From contig USCP01000069.1 of the NCBI GenBank assembly GCA_900553245.1, positions 1 through 8,841 of the forward strand: a stretch of DNA of 8,841 nucleotides. The letters are read 5' to 3'. The DNA comes from an uncultured Peptococcaceae bacterium (GTDB taxonomy: Bacteria; Bacillota; Peptococcia; Peptococcales; Peptococcaceae). The notes under the pieces are model-generated. The model searched no databases. It was given only the letters and a program-made list of their open reading frames with translations, and had not been told where the DNA came from. Every line of letters begins with the position of its first letter. Position 1 is the first letter of the stretch. A program made the translations under genes and the position numbers. Below, piece after piece: positions 6,084-8,841 of this stretch.

Positions 6084-6814
6084 TCGAGTGCGTGGATATC
6101 TCCAAGGAATTTGGCGAAAAGAAAGTATTATCTACGATGAATTTCCATGCTAAGGAAAACGAATTTGTCGTTATTCTCGGTCCTGGGCAATCCGGTAAAA
6201 GTACCTTGATGCGTATGATCGCAGGCTTTGAAGCACCTACCACCGGTCACGTTTATGTAAACGGTGAAGAAGTGGATGGGCCAAGTGATAAGGTTGGGTT
6301 TGTATTCCAACGCTATACCCTCTTCTTCTGGAAGACTGTTATGGGCAACGTTGAAATGGGTCCTAAACTGAAGGGCATTGGTAAAGCAGAACGTCGTAAG
6401 ATGGCTCAAAAATACATTGATCTCGTTGGCTTGACTGGCTTTGAAGATAGCTATCCTAACCAATTGTCAGGTGGTATGAAGCAACGTGTAGGGATTGCAC
6501 GTGCATACGTTAATGAACCAAGCTTGTTGATTCTTGACGAACCATTTGGTCAGCTCGATGCTCAGACTCGTATCTTGATGGAAACTGAAATTGAACGCGT
6601 ATGGCAAGAAGAAAAACGTACTATTTTGTTCGTAACCTCCAATATTGACGAAGCGATTTATTTGGCTGACCGTATTATCGTATTGGATGGGAAGCTCCCA
6701 AGTCATTTGGCGGATGAATATGTCATTGATTTACCTCGTCCACGTAACTTGACTGGGCATGACTTCTTAGAATTGCGTAAAAAGATTACTGACTCCATGA
6801 GTCTGGTTCTCTAA
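6059..6814 (+). CDS. ABC transporter ATP-binding protein 2 (SsuB/TauB type), missing the switch histidine
   Basis: A 251-residue cytoplasmic ATPase, the second of the operon. Walker A is GPGQSGKST (41-49), which keeps the lysine but has Gln where GxxGxGK has its second Gly. The Q-loop is Q84 in VFQRY, the signature is canonical LSGGMKQR (136-143), Walker B is LLILDEP (156-162, catalytic E161) and the D-loop is FGQLD (163-167). Where family members have the switch histidine (VTHD), this protein has VTSN with Ser194 (codon TCC at 6638-6640). The C-terminal IDLPRPRN (223-230) matches ATPase 1. The gene overlaps permease 2 by 25 nt. I placed the start at 6059 on ribosome-site spacing; 6053 would add two residues. 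With ATPase 1 it should form a heterodimer with one canonical and one degenerate ATP site. Confidence 0.92.
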   Translation: MDKKHGNIIECVDISKEFGEKKVLSTMNFHAKENEFVVILGPGQSGKSTLMRMIAGFEAPTTGHVYVNGEEVDGPSDKVGFVFQRYTLFFWKTVMGNVEMGPKLKGIGKAERRKMAQKYIDLVGLTGFEDSYPNQLSGGMKQRVGIARAYVNEPSLLILDEPFGQLDAQTRILMETEIERVWQEEKRTILFVTSNIDEAIYLADRIIVLDGKLPSHLADEYVIDLPRPRNLTGHDFLELRKKITDSMSLVL

Positions 6815-6845
6815 TTAAAAGTGTTTTTGCTAGGAGGTGGTTGGC

Positions 6846-6977
6846 ATGATGATTGGAGCAATTCCTGTAGAATGGGCGATGTTCTTTACTGCCGTTGTCG
6901 GTCTTGGGGCGCTGTTCTTCTTGGTGCGTGCCATCGTTTTTAAGACGGCGGACCACTTCCTTGGAAAAGACGAATAA
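6846..6977 (+). CDS. Small single-span membrane protein, last gene of the ABC operon (43 aa, hypothetical)
   Basis: A 43-residue product (MMIGAIPVEW...DHFLGKDE) I do not recognise. The start has a near-perfect ribosome site, AGGAGGT at 6832-6838, 7 nt before ATG 6846, and the gene begins 31 nt after ATPase 2. It ends only 7 nt before the operon terminator, so it lies inside the transcript. Residues about 10-27 (WAMFFTAVVGLGALFFLV) form one hydrophobic span, followed by R28 and K33, then a charged tail. The positive-inside rule suggests a periplasm-facing N-terminus and cytoplasmic C-terminus. There is no lipobox or cleavage site. By analogy with small subunits such as KdpF, CydX and AcrZ it could be an accessory subunit of the transporter, but that is inference. 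Most gene callers would miss it on length. Confidence 0.78.
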   Translation: MMIGAIPVEWAMFFTAVVGLGALFFLVRAIVFKTADHFLGKDE

Positions 6978-6984
6978 AAACGAA

Positions 6985-7016
6985 AAAAAGGCGAAGCTTT
7001 CGAGCTTCGCCTTTTT
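6985..7016 (+). terminator. Rho-independent terminator of the ABC operon
   Basis: A perfect 14-bp inverted repeat (6985-6998 with 7003-7016), with core GGCGAAGCT/AGCTTCGCC, an A-tract left and T-tract right, closes on a TTCG tetraloop. Strong, and possibly active in both directions. Confidence 0.94.
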
Positions 7017-7083
7017 GTTTTGTGTAGCGAGGGGATTGTGTGGAAATTGTGGGGGTGACGGAGATATTTGTTAAGAAGTCGAA

Positions 7084-7113
7084 TAGATAAAGTGAAATGG
7101 ACTGTGTTATGAT
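7084..7113 (+). promoter_or_regulatory. Probable promoter of the phospholipase-like/AlkD-like operon
   Basis: An extended -10, TGTTATGAT (7105-7113; TATGAT matches 5 of 6), stands 36 nt before the start codon. The best -35 at accepted spacing is TAGATA (7084-7089, 4 of 6, 18 bp away). The TG dinucleotide may compensate for the weak -35. A promoter is expected here because a strong terminator lies just upstream. Confidence 0.5.
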
Positions 7114-7149
7114 AAGCTTTGAAGAAAACCTTTGTTAGGAGGCGGTTAG

Positions 7150-7959
7150 ATGCCAGCAATGTATGCTCATTATGTTTTTGGGGATGAAGTATTGCCGAAA
7201 TTTGATTCGTCTATTAAGCGAATAGTAAATGATCACCGTGCGCTATATAACCTTGGATTACAGGGGCCGGATTTTTATTTTTATGACCAATTCTTTTATT
7301 TTAAAAAGAAATCGTTGGCGTTGATAGGGAGTGCCTTGCATAGACAATCCTGTGGTTCTTTGTTGCGGTTTTTTGAACGTCGTGGGGCGAAACGATTGGA
7401 TAGTGCGAGCTTGGCGTATGCGATTGGTTTGATTGGGCACTTTAGCTTAGATTCTACTTGTCATCCGCATATTGACCGTTGGGTGGAAACCTTGCCATAC
7501 AATCATATGCGGTTGGAAACGGAATTCGACCGTTTGTTGTTAGAACGCAATGGTGAAAATGCTCGTTCTTTTCGATTGGGAGATTGCTTTGCATCAAATA
7601 AGCGCCAGCGTGCCGTGGTGGCGAATATGTATGATGGTCACGGCAGTGCTAAGGATATTGCGCTTTTGGTGCGAGATTATGCGATTTTGAAAAATATCAT
7701 GCGTACACCTTTTGATAAGCAGTATGACTTTTATCAAAAGGTACTTGCGAAGTTTAAGGCGGAAAAGCTTGGTGGCGTCTTTATGGGTGAAAAGGATACC
7801 TTGTCTGACTATACCAATCCTCGATTGATGGTGCTGTTTGAGGAAGCTAAGCCTGTTTTTGTTGATTTGGCATCGAATTTTATGGACCATCATTTTAATG
7901 GTGTACCGTTGGATCCATATTTTGAACGTGATTTTGAAGTGTTGCCGGAGGATGCATGA
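7150..7959 (+). CDS. Zinc-dependent phospholipase C family protein, cytoplasmic
   Basis: A 269-residue protein with the layout of the bacterial zinc-dependent phospholipase C-like family. It opens with MPAMYAHYVFGDEVL (H7), continues with NDHRALYNLGLQGPDFYFYD (27-46, H29 and D41), then the helix GHFSLDSTCHPHID (96-109, with H97, D101, H105 and H107) and HMRLETEFD (119-127, H119 and E123). These His/Asp/Glu residues are the likely metal ligands. There is no signal peptide or lipobox, unlike secreted clostridial phospholipases, so it should act inside the cell; its substrate is unknown. The ribosome site AGGAGG (7137-7142) is 7 nt from ATG 7150. The stop overlaps the next start as ATGA, giving tight coupling to the alkylation repair gene. 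Codon use is looser (more CGA/CGG arginine, many TTG leucines) than in the ABC operon, suggesting lower expression. Confidence 0.83.
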   Translation: MPAMYAHYVFGDEVLPKFDSSIKRIVNDHRALYNLGLQGPDFYFYDQFFYFKKKSLALIGSALHRQSCGSLLRFFERRGAKRLDSASLAYAIGLIGHFSLDSTCHPHIDRWVETLPYNHMRLETEFDRLLLERNGENARSFRLGDCFASNKRQRAVVANMYDGHGSAKDIALLVRDYAILKNIMRTPFDKQYDFYQKVLAKFKAEKLGGVFMGEKDTLSDYTNPRLMVLFEEAKPVFVDLASNFMDHHFNGVPLDPYFERDFEVLPEDA

Positions 7960-8648
7960 GCGGGTGTTTTGCGGAAGAAATAAGAACGGCGCTCTTTGAG
8001 GCGCGAGATGAACAATATAAGACATTTCATTCGAAGCTTTTGCCGACGATAGAGGCATCGCGATTGATTGGTGTGCGTGTGCCGATACAACGGAAAATTG
8101 CAAAATCTTATCGACAGGATGCTCGTGTGTCGGAATACCTTGCGATGACTCATCATGATTATTTAGAAGAAATCAATGTTCATGGTTTTTTTATTGATGA
8201 ATTGAAGGATTTTGATGATTGTGTGACACAGACACAGGCGTTTTTGCCTCAACTTGATAATTGGGCGACTTGTGATACCTTCTCTCCGAAAATATTTAAA
8301 AAATATCCGGCTGAAGTTGAAGTGTTGGCATTTGACTGGATGGAAGATACAGCGTATCCGTACACGGTACGGTTTGGGATCAATACCTTGATGCGCCATT
8401 ATCTGGGTGAGTATTTTAAACCGTTGCATTTGGAAAAAGTGGCGGCGTGTTGTTCAGATGAATATTATGTTAACATGGGAGTGGCGTGGTATTTCAGCAT
8501 GGCGCTTGCCAAACGATATGAAATGGCGCTGCCGTGGATTGCGGAAAAACGGTTGCCTGAGTGGGTGCACCGAAAATCTATTCAGAAAGCGATTGAAAGC
8601 AGGCAGGTGCCTGTGGAACATAAGAAAATATTGAAAACATATCGATAA
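7956..8648 (+). CDS. AlkD-like DNA alkylation repair protein (HEAT-like repeat DNA glycosylase family)
   Basis: A 230-residue protein of the DNA alkylation repair (AlkC/AlkD) superfamily, whose studied members remove N3- and N7-alkylated bases. The N-terminus (EEIRTALFEARDEQYKTFHS, 7-26) leads into KLLPTIEASRLIGVRVPIQR (27-46), both typical of AlkD. Candidate active-site residues by comparison with Bacillus cereus AlkD are W103 and D107 (DNWATCD), R139 (YTVRFGI) and W178 (VAWYFSMA). The W-D spacing (4) and R-W spacing (39) match AlkD. The rest is alpha-helical, consistent with HEAT-like repeats. The start is ATG 7956, overlapping the previous stop (ATGA), with GGAGG at 7947-7951 inside the upstream gene. 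The glycosylase activity itself is inferred; some relatives bind DNA without obvious catalysis. Confidence 0.87.
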   Translation: MSGCFAEEIRTALFEARDEQYKTFHSKLLPTIEASRLIGVRVPIQRKIAKSYRQDARVSEYLAMTHHDYLEEINVHGFFIDELKDFDDCVTQTQAFLPQLDNWATCDTFSPKIFKKYPAEVEVLAFDWMEDTAYPYTVRFGINTLMRHYLGEYFKPLHLEKVAACCSDEYYVNMGVAWYFSMALAKRYEMALPWIAEKRLPEWVHRKSIQKAIESRQVPVEHKKILKTYR

Positions 8649-8652
8649 ACAG

Positions 8653-8686
8653 AAAGACGATGGGCTAAGCGCCTATCGTCTTTTTT
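8653..8686 (+). terminator. Rho-independent terminator after the AlkD-like gene
   Basis: A 13-bp stem (8653-8665 with 8671-8683), including one G-T pair, has the core GACGATGGGC/GCCTATCGTC. A 5-nt loop follows, then six T residues (8681-8686). It starts 5 nt after the stop codon. Confidence 0.9.
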
Positions 8687-8841
8687 GTATGTGATTGATT
8701 TATGTTGTTTAGGAGATATTTTAGAGGTGATTTATAGGAAGGGATGGTGGACAGAAGAGGTGGCAAATGAGGGAGTAAAAATAAAAGGCTCTTCACGAAT
8801 TTCGGTTGGAAAATAAAATAATTACAAAAACACGAGCATGC
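8687..8841. other. Non-coding tail of the window, possibly reaching the tip of an insertion sequence
   Basis: No gene is seen in these 155 bases. At 8787 the string GGCTCTTCACGAA follows an AT-rich stretch (AAAATAAAA). It resembles the GG-CTCTT-type terminal repeats I associate with ISL3-family elements, which often insert in AT-rich targets. No transposase or second end is in view, so this is only a possibility. Confidence 0.25.

Noticed and set aside
1828..8686. The terminator stems as possible CRISPR-like or dispersed repeats
   Set aside because: Their cores differ in sequence and each sits directly after a stop codon with a T-tract, so they are ordinary intrinsic terminators. No repeat-spacer array was seen anywhere.

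Overview
All genes lie on the plus strand. Consensus-like Shine-Dalgarno sites, a class II (Mn-dependent) pyrophosphatase, a two-subunit oxygen-sensitive class I fumarase and a lipoprotein-type binding protein point to an anaerobic or microaerophilic member of the Bacillota with moderate-to-low GC. A Negativicutes-type organism is my guess, but nothing in the window proves it.

Layout. (1) 1-1859: the 3' end of ppaC, a terminator, then the two class I fumarase subunit genes and a second terminator. (2) 1860-2388: an AT-rich gene-free region. It carries a near-perfect sigma-A promoter (TTGACA, 16 bp, TATAAT), followed by a leader of about 140 nt with two adjacent palindromes that share the same arms. 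(3) 2389-6977: an ABC import operon of the nitrate/sulfonate/taurine (SsuABC/TauABC) type. The order is ATPase 1, lipoprotein binding protein, permease 1, permease 2, ATPase 2, then a 43-codon gene for a small single-span membrane protein. A strong terminator closes it. (4) 7018-8686: a separate two-gene operon with a zinc-dependent phospholipase C-like protein translationally coupled to an AlkD-like DNA alkylation repair protein, then a terminator. (5) 8687-8841: non-coding; a short motif near the end may be the tip of an insertion sequence.

The most notable region is the ABC operon. SsuABC/TauABC-type importers usually have one ATPase gene and one permease gene, each product acting as a homodimer. 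Here both are present as two diverged paralogues. The ATPases differ from consensus in complementary ways. ATPase 1 has lost the two glycines of its signature motif (ISSSM). ATPase 2 has lost its switch histidine (VTSN) and has an atypical Walker A (GPGQSGKST). In a heterodimer all of these changes fall in the same composite nucleotide site and leave the other site canonical. That is the asymmetric architecture known from heterodimeric ABC exporters, here in an importer. The small membrane protein gene in the same operon is a candidate accessory subunit. The substrate cannot be read from the sequence.
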